DNA from: Perlabentimonas sp964554585
GTDB taxonomy: Bacteria > Bacteroidota > Bacteroidia > Bacteroidales > Tenuifilaceae
Assembly (NCBI GenBank): GCA_964554585.1
Contig: CAZKPD010000001.1
Coordinates: 1 to 64,000, forward strand
Direction of reading: 5' to 3'
DNA: 64,000 bases
Shown here: one piece after another, positions 7,749 to 15,354 of the stretch
Position numbering within the stretch: position 1 is the stretch's first letter
Layout of the letters: every line of letters begins with the position of its first letter
Notes under the pieces: generated by a model
What the model was told of the DNA's origin: nothing
Seen by the model: only the letters and a program-made list of their open reading frames with translations
Database searches by the model: none
Program-made: the position numbers and the translations under genes

Positions 7749-7957
7749 TGGGCACCCCCTTCCTTGGCGCACTGCTTGCACCGAATTACGGCTTTTACAA
7801 TTCTGCTGCCCTTGGCGCATAGCACCGCATTGCGGCGGTTGTTGGGGTAGCGGCAGGCACAGATGGTGCGGGTGCGGTAGGCTTCTAGCCCACCGGCAAG
7901 AGCGGCATCCAGCTCCCGGGTAAGCTCGCTCTTGAGGTTTACATACTCGGTTCTCAT
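7745..7957 (-). CDS. Small Cys-rich phage protein, possible zinc finger
   Basis: 70 residues. Five cysteines are grouped as CAC (residues 33-35), LCAKGS and RCKQCAK near the C terminus, with several basic residues between them, a pattern that could bind zinc and nucleic acid. The size and Cys pattern recall the Mu Com regulator, but I cannot establish homology. Start and stop both overlap neighbouring genes in ATGA junctions. Confidence 0.6.
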   Translation of the reverse strand: MRTEYVNLKSELTRELDAALAGGLEAYRTRTICACRYPNNRRNAVLCAKGSRIVKAVIRCKQCAKEGGAQ

Positions 7958-8493
7958 TGCTGCTGCCCTTCCATTAGCTTATCGGTAAGGCTTAGCCGCA
8001 GTTCCCTATCCTCAATACGGCACACATCAACCAGTATGCCTATAAGCCGTTCCTGGGTGAGCCGGTTATGGTTGCGCTTGGGGGCAGGGGGTAGAGCACT
8101 CTTAACAGGAACGCTAATAGGTTCTGTTAGACTAATAATAAGTTCCTCCGCCCAATCGCGGAATAGTTTTGCACGCTCTCCCCTCATTGCAAACCCAAGC
8201 CTAACAATACCCCTTTTAGTCCAAAGCACTGCGTTGTGGGCACATTTTAACGCGCTCGGCAAATCGCCGTGAGGAATGCTCACGGCAAGAACAAAATGCT
8301 TGCCTTCAATAAGTTCATTGCTTAAACTTACCTTGTTTTGACGTATGGCATATTCTGATACACCATACCCGTTGGCAACTTCCTTGGTGGTCATCAGGTA
8401 CTCGTGTTGCGGATTAGGCAGCACTTTGACGGTAATTCCATCGGTTACCGTCATTGGCACTAATGTGCCGTTAGAATTCTTGGTGTCAGTCAT
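7954..8493 (-). CDS. KilA-N/ORF6N-like phage regulator or antirepressor
   Basis: 179 residues from ATG 8493; a frame reaching 8592 adds a low-complexity Thr/Val stretch, and its DNA holds operator-like repeats, so I take 8493. The centre reads LMTTKEVANGYGVSEYAIRQ (about residues 32-51), a helix-turn-helix, followed by HNAVLWTKRGIVRLGF and ERAKLFRDWAEELI, a layout found in Bro-N/ORF6N/KilA-N phage antirepressors. The C-terminal third is helical. One copy of a 13-bp repeat covers the start codon, consistent with self-regulation. Family placement is by motif memory only. Confidence 0.6.
   Translation of the reverse strand: MTDTKNSNGTLVPMTVTDGITVKVLPNPQHEYLMTTKEVANGYGVSEYAIRQNKVSLSNELIEGKHFVLAVSIPHGDLPSALKCAHNAVLWTKRGIVRLGFAMRGERAKLFRDWAEELIISLTEPISVPVKSALPPAPKRNHNRLTQERLIGILVDVCRIEDRELRLSLTDKLMEGQQQ
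8480..8492 (+). promoter_or_regulatory. Operator-like 13-mer, copy 1
   Basis: ttggtgtcagtca, overlapping the start codon of the leftward regulator gene (8493). The same word occurs inverted at 8535-8547 and with one change at 8652-8664. Confidence 0.55.
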
Positions 8494-8534
8494 AACAGTT
8501 AGTTGTGATAAAACAGCAACGCCCACCGTAGGTG

Positions 8535-8547
8535 TGACTGACACCAA
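8535..8547 (-). promoter_or_regulatory. Operator-like 13-mer, copy 2 (inverted)
   Basis: tgactgacaccaa, the exact reverse complement of copy 1, 42 bases away from it in the leader of the regulator gene. Confidence 0.55.
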
Positions 8548-8651
8548 TACGCCGGGCGTAGAAGTCGTTGGTTCTTTCGTTCCAACCACCATAGTGGACG
8601 CTGCCTCTTATCCTGTCAAATAATTGTTCTTGTTATTTGCCCAAGATTGTA

Positions 8652-8664
8652 TTGGTATCAGTCA
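8652..8664 (+). promoter_or_regulatory. Operator-like 13-mer, copy 3 (one mismatch)
   Basis: ttggtatcagtca, differing at one base from copy 1, in the gap between the membrane-protein gene (ends 8697) and the regulator gene. Together the three sites bracket a probable internal promoter. Confidence 0.5.
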
Positions 8665-8696
8665 AGGGCAAATGTATAACATTATTTTCAGAAAAG

Positions 8697-9083
8697 TCAA
8701 GGGTTTTTTTGATTTTTTCTTAGAGAAGCGTAAAAATCGTTCCTTGTTTTGCCCGGGTTTTTCTTTGACCATTCGCTAAAGGGTTCAAAGGCTTCGCTCT
8801 TTTCAAAGGGTTTTAGGGTAGGCGCGCTTTCCCTTTCGGCTTCGGGTGCAGTATTACGCTCTATGCGCAATGCAAGGATTATAAGCTCACCAACAGCCAA
8901 CAGAACCAACCCGTTAACTGCTACACCCGCACTCACACCCAACAGAATGCCCCACAAATCCTCAGCATCTATCAGAAGGTATAAGCCATATAGGCCGATA
9001 ATACCCCCTGACAAAAGCATCAGGTAACCAAGAATACGCAAACTATTCGAAATAATTTTTAACTTTTTAGTATTCAGCTCCAT
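8697..9083 (-). CDS. Phage two-TM membrane protein
   Basis: 128 residues. Two long hydrophobic segments, about residues 15-37 and 43-70, are followed by a charged cytoplasmic-type tail rich in E, K and R (about 75-128). In early operons of Mu-like phages small membrane proteins may affect lysis or superinfection, but nothing here identifies one. A run of T on the minus side follows the stop region. Confidence 0.6.
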   Translation of the reverse strand: MELNTKKLKIISNSLRILGYLMLLSGGIIGLYGLYLLIDAEDLWGILLGVSAGVAVNGLVLLAVGELIILALRIERNTAPEAERESAPTLKPFEKSEAFEPFSEWSKKNPGKTRNDFYASLRKNQKNP

Positions 9084-9091
9084 AATTCATA

Positions 9092-9319
9092 TTATTTGGG
9101 TTCAACATTAGTGTTTTCCTCCTCTTCCAGCTTCTTGAGCATACGGTCTATGGGCATGGCCATAATCTTCATAAACGTGCGGTAGCTCATGGGGTAGCGC
9201 GGTACCACAAACCTTCTCCATATTCCGGCGTAGGTCGTCACGTCGGGTATAAAGTGTTCGTTCACCAAATCTACTATCTTTTTGTAATAGTTCAGCTTGT
9301 TCCGCGGACAGTATGCCAT
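9092..9319 (-). CDS. Small phage protein
   Basis: 75 residues from ATG 9319 (MAYCPRNKLNYYKK). The longer frame to 9457 only reads the overlapping gene. The sequence is helical and basic, with IVDLVNEHFIPD and an acidic tail LKKLEEEENTN. The start overlaps the previous frame's coding end region. No known family. Confidence 0.55.
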   Translation of the reverse strand: MAYCPRNKLNYYKKIVDLVNEHFIPDVTTYAGIWRRFVVPRYPMSYRTFMKIMAMPIDRMLKKLEEEENTNVEPK

Positions 9320-9332
9320 GCTCTGAGGTTTT

Positions 9333-9605
9333 TTATTGGTTTTCGTTCTCTTTCCCCGCCCCCAGCATCGTGCTGCCGCTTCGGCGCGAGAGCAGCTCGG
9401 GGTTGCTGCCGCCGCTGAGCACGCGCAGAAAATCCACCTCCGTTTTTGCGCTGTCAATAATCACCTTGGCGGTGCTGGCTATGGCCTTGGCGGTCTCCAG
9501 GTCCATCTTCTCATTATCACTCGCTTCCGGATCGCTGTTGTTCCTCAATCCCTCGATCACCATAAACAGGTGATCTTGCAGGTCTCTCATCGTATTTTTT
9601 GCCAT
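9333..9605 (-). CDS. Small helical phage protein
   Basis: 90 residues (MAKNTMRDLQDHLFMVIEGL...). Alanine-rich helix ETAKAIASTAKVIIDSAK near residues 37-54, then a Gly/Ser-rich tail. The size and pattern resemble short proteins seen at this place in Bacteroidota Mu-like prophages, without known function. Confidence 0.6.
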   Translation of the reverse strand: MAKNTMRDLQDHLFMVIEGLRNNSDPEASDNEKMDLETAKAIASTAKVIIDSAKTEVDFLRVLSGGSNPELLSRRSGSTMLGAGKENENQ

Positions 9606-9654
9606 CTCTTTAGAGTTTTTAAGTTAGAGTTTTGAATTTAGTGTATCGCAATGG

Positions 9655-10308
9655 TTACCATCGGTCTTCCATGGTTTTAATCTCGCGGTTCAGCGCGCCC
9701 ACGAGCCGTATTGCCTTGGCCACATCTTCGGGGTAGCGGTTAATGCTATTGCGTTGCATGTTCTCGGCCATTGGGATTAGCTCTAGGTTGTCAAGGCAGC
9801 AGTTGCCCGTGTTTCCATCCTTAAATGCGACCACATGCCCGTCTGGTATTGTCCCGTGCTCTTGCTCCCAGATGACCCGGTGATATGGTTCCCACACATT
9901 TTCACGTAAGCGGATATAGGCGTACTCCCTTCCGCTGCCATCCCTCCGTTTTGTAATAGCCCCATCATACTTGGCGTTGTGCGGTGTTTGCCCTTTTTTG
10001 AACATGTTGGGAGCGAGCTTGGCATATACCTCCGGAGGCATCTTCTTCCCCTTATTCGCGGGCGTATGCCCTTTTTTAAATCTGTACGATTTACCTAATT
10101 CGGTCATGTTTTCGGCTTGCCGTTTCATTTGAATGCTCTTGTACTCGCCGCTTTTCTTCCATCCTCTCGGGTAGGCCAGGTTGTTGATCTGCTTTTCGGT
10201 CAGACCGGTTACCATCGTCAGCACACGGGTTGGCCGCACAGGAAACTGTTCCTCCAAAAAACGCAGCAGCTCATGTTCCGAAGAGAATGGAATCGCTAGC
10301 CCATTCAT
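9655..10308 (-). CDS. Phage HNH endonuclease (HNH_3 type)
   Basis: 217 residues from ATG 10308; its start overlaps the TGA of the upstream gene (ATGA), which supports this choice over a longer frame to 10482. The C-terminal third has the HNH_3 pattern: YHRVIWEQEHGTIPDGHVV (about residues 136-155), then FKDGNTGNCCLDNLELIP, with the paired His and Asn. The N-terminal half is basic, with PANKGKKMP and KKGHTP/KKGQTP repeats that likely bind DNA. Such enzymes assist packaging or act as homing nucleases; it lies within the early operon, away from the terminase. Confidence 0.8.
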   Translation of the reverse strand: MNGLAIPFSSEHELLRFLEEQFPVRPTRVLTMVTGLTEKQINNLAYPRGWKKSGEYKSIQMKRQAENMTELGKSYRFKKGHTPANKGKKMPPEVYAKLAPNMFKKGQTPHNAKYDGAITKRRDGSGREYAYIRLRENVWEPYHRVIWEQEHGTIPDGHVVAFKDGNTGNCCLDNLELIPMAENMQRNSINRYPEDVAKAIRLVGALNREIKTMEDRW

Positions 10309-10568
10309 GGCATCCGCAGGATTGCACCGTCCCGGATCTCGTAAATCGTGTACCTGATCCCGCGCTTGAACGCACGCTTCCAGTACGACACTGCCGTGTC
10401 GTGGTCGGTAAAGGTCATGCTCTTTTTGCCCTTGCACACAAGGATATACCCACTTTCGGCTATGCGACGAGCGCTCAGCCACTTGCTCTGCATGGCCGTG
10501 TGGGCTATGGCTATGGCTGTAACCGCCATGAGCACTATTGCTGTTGCTATTTTCACTATTCCTGCCAT
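10305..10568 (-). CDS. Small phage protein with N-terminal membrane segment
   Basis: 87 residues. Residues 4-24 form one hydrophobic helix (IVKIATAIVLMAVTAIAIA), then a soluble basic part with KGKKSMTFTDHDTAVSYWKRAF. It may be a membrane anchor or a secreted protein. Its stop overlaps the HNH gene start by 4 bases. No family recognised. Confidence 0.55.
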   Translation of the reverse strand: MAGIVKIATAIVLMAVTAIAIAHTAMQSKWLSARRIAESGYILVCKGKKSMTFTDHDTAVSYWKRAFKRGIRYTIYEIRDGAILRMP

Positions 10569-10580
10569 TCCTAAATTTTT

Positions 10581-10973
10581 TTAACGTTTAACCATTTTTT
10601 GCAGCTTATCCATCAGCCCTAGCAGCTCTGAAATGCTGCTATACTGAAGTTCCACGCTGTTATCGCCAACAATCAGCTCGGCGCTTTGCTCTTTGAGCTC
10701 AAACTTGCCGAGCACCTTGGCCACGTGGCACTCGCTGTACACTATTGCGCACCCATGTGCTATATCCTTGCGAAACTCTACCACTTTGATATTGTCGAAA
10801 TCCTCAAAGTCGCGGTCGAAATACTCTGACAATTTGAATCCCAATCCAAGAAGTACCGTAATTAGGCTAATCCTAGAATTTTTTTCACTGCACCGCGGGC
10901 AGGTATCCCTTAGCCTTAGGTCGTACTCTTCGCCACACCGACCGCATGTTGTGTTTATTTCGTGGTTTGCCAT
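10581..10973 (-). CDS. Phage zinc-ribbon protein
   Basis: 130 residues. The N terminus has CGRC (residues 10-13) and CPRC (residues 25-28), a four-Cys zinc ribbon. A short hydrophobic stretch SLITVLLGLGFKL follows, then an alpha/beta region ending in a leucine-rich helix (ISELLGLMDKLQKM). No specific function can be named. The gene is preceded by a repeat-rich spacer at 10980-11043. Confidence 0.55.
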   Translation of the reverse strand: MANHEINTTCGRCGEEYDLRLRDTCPRCSEKNSRISLITVLLGLGFKLSEYFDRDFEDFDNIKVVEFRKDIAHGCAIVYSECHVAKVLGKFELKEQSAELIVGDNSVELQYSSISELLGLMDKLQKMVKR

Positions 10974-10979
10974 AGTTCA

Positions 10980-11043
10980 ATTATCAATTAGTAATTATCA
11001 ATTCGTAAATGTTCATTGCACATTGCTTATTGCTCATTGCTCT
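10980..11043. repeat. Short-period repeats spanning the end of a phage gene
   Basis: On the minus strand a 7-base unit of the form RRGCAAT is repeated about five times (11009-11043), then aattgataatt occurs twice (about 10980-11003). The repeats supply the last codons and the stop of the gene ending at 11027. Similar gcaat/aattatcaatt strings are common between genes in Bacteroidota genomes. Confidence 0.6.
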
Positions 11044-11548
11044 TTCTCCTTTCCTCAATTAGCTTTAGCAGATCCACCTCTTTGCCCCGGGGCATACTCT
11101 CCATTTCGGCCTCCCACATCCTACCGTGTAGGAACGACGATGCCAGGGGCTGAAACTCCTTTTTATCGCCTTTAAAACGCCTTTCATACCGCTTTACCAT
11201 TCGCATAATATCCTGCCTGTCCGATACGGTAATAGGCCGTTTGTTCAGGGTTCTCTTCTCACCGTCCCAGTACTGCTGGGCTTTTATCTTTGAGCCTCGT
11301 TTTTGGTTGTAGGTAGCCCAGAAATCCTCAAAGGTCAGTTCCGGCTCAATGGCGGTGATCTTCACCATGGTGTTCTCCCTAAACCAGCGCAGAATGCTCA
11401 CATGGATCGGAAACATACCGGCCATGTGCCGTGCGGCAGCCAAGTCCATGCGCTCGGGCAGGGTGGCCTCGGCCAGAAAGCCGTTGTCGTGGTACTTCAG
11501 GCGGATGTCGCCCTCCCACTTGGGGGATCGTAGCGTGTACTCCATCAT
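11027..11548 (-). CDS. Phage protein with replisome-organiser-like C terminus
   Basis: 173 residues. The segment FEDFWATYNQKRGSKIKAQQ (about 74-93) and the later SSFLHGRMWEAE (about 139-150) recall the C-terminal W..Y..K...A...W / P.tfLn..rWe pattern of phage replication proteins, though the N-terminal half is unrecognised. It lies beside a DnaA-like protein in the early operon, which fits a role in replication. The final residues come from the repeat tract. Confidence 0.55.
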   Translation of the reverse strand: MMEYTLRSPKWEGDIRLKYHDNGFLAEATLPERMDLAAARHMAGMFPIHVSILRWFRENTMVKITAIEPELTFEDFWATYNQKRGSKIKAQQYWDGEKRTLNKRPITVSDRQDIMRMVKRYERRFKGDKKEFQPLASSFLHGRMWEAEMESMPRGKEVDLLKLIEERRKSNEQ

Positions 11549-11549
11549 A

Positions 11550-11855
11550 TCATCTCAGTATTAGGGTTGAGAATAGCACTCCGCACAGCCCGCCCAGCAT
11601 GGCCCCGGAGGCATAGATTAGCCTGTCGGCGTTGCTCCCTACGGATATTCTCCGCACGTTGAGCGTCCACAGATAGGATATGCCAAACCCACAGGCGGCA
11701 ATGCCCAGCCAAGCCACTCGGCTAATGAAATAGGTGTTGGCGCTTACCATGAACACCTGTAAGAAGGCGTTGATAAAGAGCTTTCGCCTGGGGGTTGGTT
11801 TTAGCGAGCGCAATGGCGCCTCGTTCTGCTCAATGATGTTCTTAATGCTTTTCAT
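11550..11855 (-). CDS. Phage membrane protein with TM helices
   Basis: 101 residues. A basic N terminus (residues 1-25) is followed by hydrophobic stretches at about 27-40, 46-62 and 80-99. The start overlaps the DnaA-like gene stop (ATGA-type junction, 11852-11855). No known family. Confidence 0.55.
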   Translation of the reverse strand: MKSIKNIIEQNEAPLRSLKPTPRRKLFINAFLQVFMVSANTYFISRVAWLGIAACGFGISYLWTLNVRRISVGSNADRLIYASGAMLGGLCGVLFSTLILR

Positions 11856-12232
11856 ACAATATTGTCTAGGTAAACGAATGGGTAAAAGCCGAGGTAGAGC
11901 TCTCGTTCTGCCTCGGAGTACTCAAACAGCTCCACAGCCCGCCGGTATATGCCCCGAAATGCGCTATCGGTTTCCATCATGTTGCCGCATTGACGGATAG
12001 CGTTAATTGCCGTGGAGTGATTTTTCAGGTGAAAAAATGCGACAATCTGCTTTAGGGATGCGCTGCTCATGCTCTTTATGAGCATCATGGCCATGCTGCG
12101 CACCATCACCAGCCGATCGCTTCGGTTAAGGTTCTTGACCTGCAGCACATCGTTCACCGGCACGTTGAACAGCTCGCTCACCACACGGGTGATCTGCAGC
12201 ATGCCCATATCCCGTTCGCCTCTATCTAACAT
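11852..12232 (-). CDS. Stand-alone DnaA domain IV-like protein
   Basis: 126 residues covering little more than one DNA-binding domain. From residue 13 the pattern is that of DnaA domain IV: ITRVVSELFNVPVNDVLQ, then MVRSMAMMLIKSMSSASLKQI, then HLKNHSTAINAI, where NHSTAINA matches the DnaA signature (D/N)HSTV..A. There is no AAA+ domain. It could recognise DnaA boxes to recruit or block host initiation, or bind phage sites. It overlaps the DUF3164-like gene by 11 bases and the membrane-protein gene by 4. Confidence 0.75.
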   Translation of the reverse strand: MLDRGERDMGMLQITRVVSELFNVPVNDVLQVKNLNRSDRLVMVRSMAMMLIKSMSSASLKQIVAFFHLKNHSTAINAIRQCGNMMETDSAFRGIYRRAVELFEYSEAERELYLGFYPFVYLDNIV

Positions 12233-12878
12233 CGGTGTACTTTAAGGATACCCGACGCATGCGCCCATTCTCGTCCCTCACATCAATGTAGTAGAGCCTA
12301 TTTCCCGGCTCGGTGCGAATAGCCTTGTCGAAGAGATCTACCGCCGCCACAAACTTCTCCCACCCCTCAAACTTCATGCGCTGCGCAGTATCTTTATGGC
12401 TGCGTATCTCGTTCACGCTGGTCTGGTCAAGGTCTCCGCTGCCCTTGTAGAGCAGCGAGTTCACCAGCTCGCGTAGGAATGCCAGCCGCACGCTACCCTT
12501 ATCCTCGCCATCAAACTCTGCAAAAAACTCCTCAAACTTCGATTTGATGATACCTACCATGGTTTTATCGAATAAGAGCCTGCGGCTGGTGCGTATATCC
12601 ACCAAAATGCTCTTATCAAATGCGGAAAAGGTCATGCTGTCGGGGGTAGGGATGCGACGATCGTAGATCTTTGCATCCTTCAATTTTGCCTCAAATACCT
12701 CGTTTTGGGCGTTATCAACCGCAGCGTTGAGCTGCTCCAGGGCTTTCTCTGCCCTTAGCGCCAGCATAGCCACTCGCTGTGCGTGCTTTTCCTCGGTGCG
12801 TAGCACCGGATTGATGATGGCGGCCTCTATATTGCGACCGCCGGCATCTGTCCAAATTTTTCCTGCCTGTTTTGCCAT
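12222..12878 (-). CDS. DUF3164-like Mu phage protein
   Basis: 218 residues. Opening AGKIWTDAGGRNIEAA and the long helix EEKHAQRVAMLALRAEKALEQL agree with DUF3164 proteins of Mu-like phages, and the segment RRLLFDKTMVGIIKSKFEEF is a second long helix. The C terminus reads RLYYIDVRDENGRMRRVSL, a small beta hairpin. The gene lies between GemA-type and DnaA-type genes, as DUF3164 genes often sit in the early operon. Function is unknown. Confidence 0.65.
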   Translation of the reverse strand: MAKQAGKIWTDAGGRNIEAAIINPVLRTEEKHAQRVAMLALRAEKALEQLNAAVDNAQNEVFEAKLKDAKIYDRRIPTPDSMTFSAFDKSILVDIRTSRRLLFDKTMVGIIKSKFEEFFAEFDGEDKGSVRLAFLRELVNSLLYKGSGDLDQTSVNEIRSHKDTAQRMKFEGWEKFVAAVDLFDKAIRTEPGNRLYYIDVRDENGRMRRVSLKYTDVR

Positions 12879-12879
12879 T

Positions 12880-13101
12880 TTACTCGTTTTTTGAAAGTTC
12901 GTTAAGTTCCTCTTTTAGCTCTTGTAGGGTGTAGCCCATGTTCACCGTGTCCTTCTTCACCGCATCCCATGTGGTGCGCTTCCTGTTCACCTCGTCATTC
13001 AGCCACTCGTTTCGCTTTTCAATCAGATTGCTTAGCGATCTGATCTCGCCTTCCACAATCTCGATGGTGCGTTCGCCTTTGGTAATCGTTTTTGTTGTCA
13101 T
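12880..13101 (-). CDS. Small charged coiled-coil phage protein
   Basis: 73 residues, rich in E, K and N, predicted as helix from about residue 15 on (IRSLSNLIEKRNEWL; YTLQELKEELNELSK). One base separates its stop from the next gene's start. No family recognised. Confidence 0.6.
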   Translation of the reverse strand: MTTKTITKGERTIEIVEGEIRSLSNLIEKRNEWLNDEVNRKRTTWDAVKKDTVNMGYTLQELKEELNELSKNE

Positions 13102-13106
13102 GACTT

Positions 13107-13367
13107 TTACTTTTTTAGGTAGTTAGGAACCGAGACGGGTAGCACCTCCGGAAGATCCTTACTGAAACTTTTCTTCAGTATTCTGCCCAAGCTGTCCTCT
13201 ACAGCCTGTTTTTTGAGCTGAAGGGCGTTGATTTTGCTGATTACCTCCAAGTAGCCATCAGCGTTATAATCGCTTTGGTTCTCGTAATGATCAATGCGCT
13301 CATTGAGGTGTTGCAGCTGCTTTTTCAGCTTCTTGATATCCTCTTTTGTGGCGTTCTCTCGGCTCAT
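13107..13367 (-). CDS. Small coiled-coil phage protein
   Basis: 86 residues: two helices, DIKKLKKQLQHLNERIDHYE and YLEVISKINALQLKKQ, then a Pro/Val-rich tail. It is spaced 4 bases after the GemA-like gene. Function unknown. Confidence 0.6.
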   Translation of the reverse strand: MSRENATKEDIKKLKKQLQHLNERIDHYENQSDYNADGYLEVISKINALQLKKQAVEDSLGRILKKSFSKDLPEVLPVSVPNYLKK

Positions 13368-13371
13368 TGTG

Positions 13372-13818
13372 TTAGTTTTTTAGCGTTAGTTCGCGCTCCT
13401 CTTCCCGGATAACCATCTGCTTGTGCAGTATATTCTCCAGCTTCGGGATCAGGGCGTTCATCTCGTCAATGGTTAGGTTGTATAACCGCTTACCCGCTAT
13501 GCGGGGCTGCTCTAAAAAGCGGTTCACGGCAGCCCAATTGGTAGTATCCACACCGTACTTCTGCAGACGGTGTAGAATCGCACTGCGCAGCCGCTTCACT
13601 TCCATCTGCTTGAACTGTTTAGGGTGGCATTTGTCCACTTCGCTCTGCATATCGGCAAGCATGCGCTTGTAATCGTCGGGTTTGCTTTGCGCAAACTCCT
13701 TAAGCGATGTGGTGAGCATGTTGCTGTACTGCCACACCAGCTGCTCTTTCAGCTCCTCCTTATCGCCCACAGGCATCATGCTCAGTAGCGAAAAAAAACG
13801 GTCATAGCTTTGTCTCAT
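13372..13818 (-). CDS. GemA/Mu Gp16-like protein
   Basis: 148 residues from ATG 13818, which overlaps the stop of the ATPase gene (ATGA). The C-terminal half has the GemA/Gp16 (DUF1018) pattern: LHRLQKYGVDTTNWAAVNRFL (key GVDT..WAAVN), then PRIAGKRLYNLTIDEMNAL and a final KLENI helix. GemA is an early Mu protein implicated in modulating host gene expression and DNA topology. The N-terminal half has extra helices not typical of the family. Confidence 0.7.
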   Translation of the reverse strand: MRQSYDRFFSLLSMMPVGDKEELKEQLVWQYSNMLTTSLKEFAQSKPDDYKRMLADMQSEVDKCHPKQFKQMEVKRLRSAILHRLQKYGVDTTNWAAVNRFLEQPRIAGKRLYNLTIDEMNALIPKLENILHKQMVIREEERELTLKN

Positions 13819-14456
13819 GGCATATCCTCCTCTTCGGGCATGGGCTCTCCCCAGTACAGCTTGCTTCGCCGCTCGTCGATGCTTAGCACACCGCCCGGGC
13901 ACCTGCCGTAGATGGTAGCCGACAGCCCTTTGATGTGAATAATGATCTTTGCCAGCTTGTGCGCCAGCTTACCCACGGCACCATAGGGAGCGTTTCGCTC
14001 CTCGTGTGCCAGGAATATGAAAAGCTTCTCCGGGAACTGGCTGACAAAGCTGTGCAGCGTATTCCCTTTTAGCTCATCCCGGTAGATGGTGAGGTTGTCA
14101 ACCACCACCACCCGTGCGCTTCGTGGCTTGGAGAGCCGCTCGGCTAGGGCTTCAATAGGCTCATAGTCTATCGCATGAAGCCGCCTATTATTCGTGTCAA
14201 TCCCCACCCTCAAACAGGTGTCGCGGAAAGCCTTGGCTATGCCCTCCTCGGCGCTCACGTACAGCACCCGGTCGTTCCTGCTGAGCTCGTCGGCGAGTTT
14301 GAGGGCAAACCAGGTTTTGCCGTTCTTGTCCTTGCCGTACATCAGCCACAGCCCGTTATGCTCCGGTTCACCCATGGCGCGGGCCCAGTCACCCTCCAGC
14401 GGCAGGGTTTTGTACCTCTTATCGTAGATGTTCTTTATGGTGAGCGCCCTAGCCAT
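13815..14456 (-). CDS. RecA-like P-loop ATPase of the phage early operon
   Basis: 213 residues from ATG 14456 (MARALTIKNI). Walker A is GKDKNGKTWFALKLA near residues 41-55; the strand VLYVSAEEGIAKAF follows near 64, and Walker B is ARVVVVDNLTIY near 113-124, then IFLAHEE, the sensor-type strand. This is the core of RecA/RepA-type helicase-loader ATPases. It overlaps MuB and GemA genes. A role as a second ATPase, in replication or transposition, is inferred from its neighbours. Confidence 0.7.
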   Translation of the reverse strand: MARALTIKNIYDKRYKTLPLEGDWARAMGEPEHNGLWLMYGKDKNGKTWFALKLADELSRNDRVLYVSAEEGIAKAFRDTCLRVGIDTNNRRLHAIDYEPIEALAERLSKPRSARVVVVDNLTIYRDELKGNTLHSFVSQFPEKLFIFLAHEERNAPYGAVGKLAHKLAKIIIHIKGLSATIYGRCPGGVLSIDERRSKLYWGEPMPEEEDMP

Positions 14457-15331
14457 TGCTGCGCTGGTTGAGGATGAGTAAACTCTCGGCGCGGCGTAGC
14501 CCGCCAATATCGCCACCATGATCCATCACCAGGCATCGCTTCACAATGCTGTTCAGCTCGGCGGTGTCGCTCATGTTGGCCTTCAGCACATCGGTGATCA
14601 GCTTTTTGTAAAATGCCACCCTGGCCTCTTTGCCCACCGGTACCGGCTGGGTGAACCGCTCGCTCATGCGGCTGAACATCTCCCGGTAACCCACCTTTTG
14701 GTTACTTATGCCCCGCTCTATCTTCCGGCGAAGCCCATCGGCGCCCATCAGGTACCAGGCGCAGGCGTTCTCGGTGCCGTTCCATAGCTCCTTCAGATCC
14801 ATGAATGCGCCGTAGTCCAGATCGCCCGCCTCGTCCACTATCACTACGGGCGTTTCGATGGTGCGCAGGTAGTACTTCACGTTGGCCTTGATGTTGTCGT
14901 ACTTGTCGTTCGTATCAATCCCAATGGCCTTGGCCACCAGCTTAATGAACTGGCGGCGGGTTTTACCCTGGGAGGCATCCACGTAAAAGCAGTTCTTGAG
15001 GGTTCTGCTCAGGTACTTGGCGGTGTAGGTTTTACCAATTCCGCAATCGTCCACGCAGATCCGGCTCTTGCTGTACTGCCGGCAGAAGAGGATGTCCTCC
15101 TCAATAATGGTGAACACGTCGGTTTTGGCCGTGTTCCACTTGCGCTGGGTGGTGCTCACGCCCAATTCACGGCCCATATTCAGCCACTGGCTGTCGCGCA
15201 CCAGCCCGGTGAGCTCACCCTTTTTAAGGCGCGAAAACACGGAGGCGCTCAGCCCNNNNNNNNNNGTTTTTGCGCTGACCCATTAGGGCATCTACTACCT
15301 TGTTTTTAAAATCGTCTGTTAGGTTTATCAT
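14449..15331 (-). CDS. MuB-like transposition target ATPase (spans a gap)
   Basis: The gene starts at ATG 15331 (MINLTDDFKNKV) and runs through the gap at 15256-15265 to a stop at 14449, roughly 294 residues. The frame shifts by one across the N run, showing that its real length is not 10. The N terminus is an HTH region (GLVRDSQWLNMGRELGVS), then the AAA+ core: Walker A DDCGIGKTYTAK, Walker B TPVVIVDEAGD. MuB binds DNA, activates MuA and mediates target choice and immunity. It follows the transposase by 24 bases. Confidence 0.87.
15256..15265. other. Assembly gap (10 N) inside the MuB gene
   Basis: The reading frames on each side differ by one base, so the true gap is not a multiple matching 10 N. 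Confidence 0.95.
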
Positions 15332-15354
15332 GATCATTGCATTAAAGGTTAGTA

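Noticed and set aside
8493..8592. Longer N terminus of the antirepressor-like protein
   Set aside because: Low-complexity residues read through the operator-like repeats; ATG 8493 preferred.
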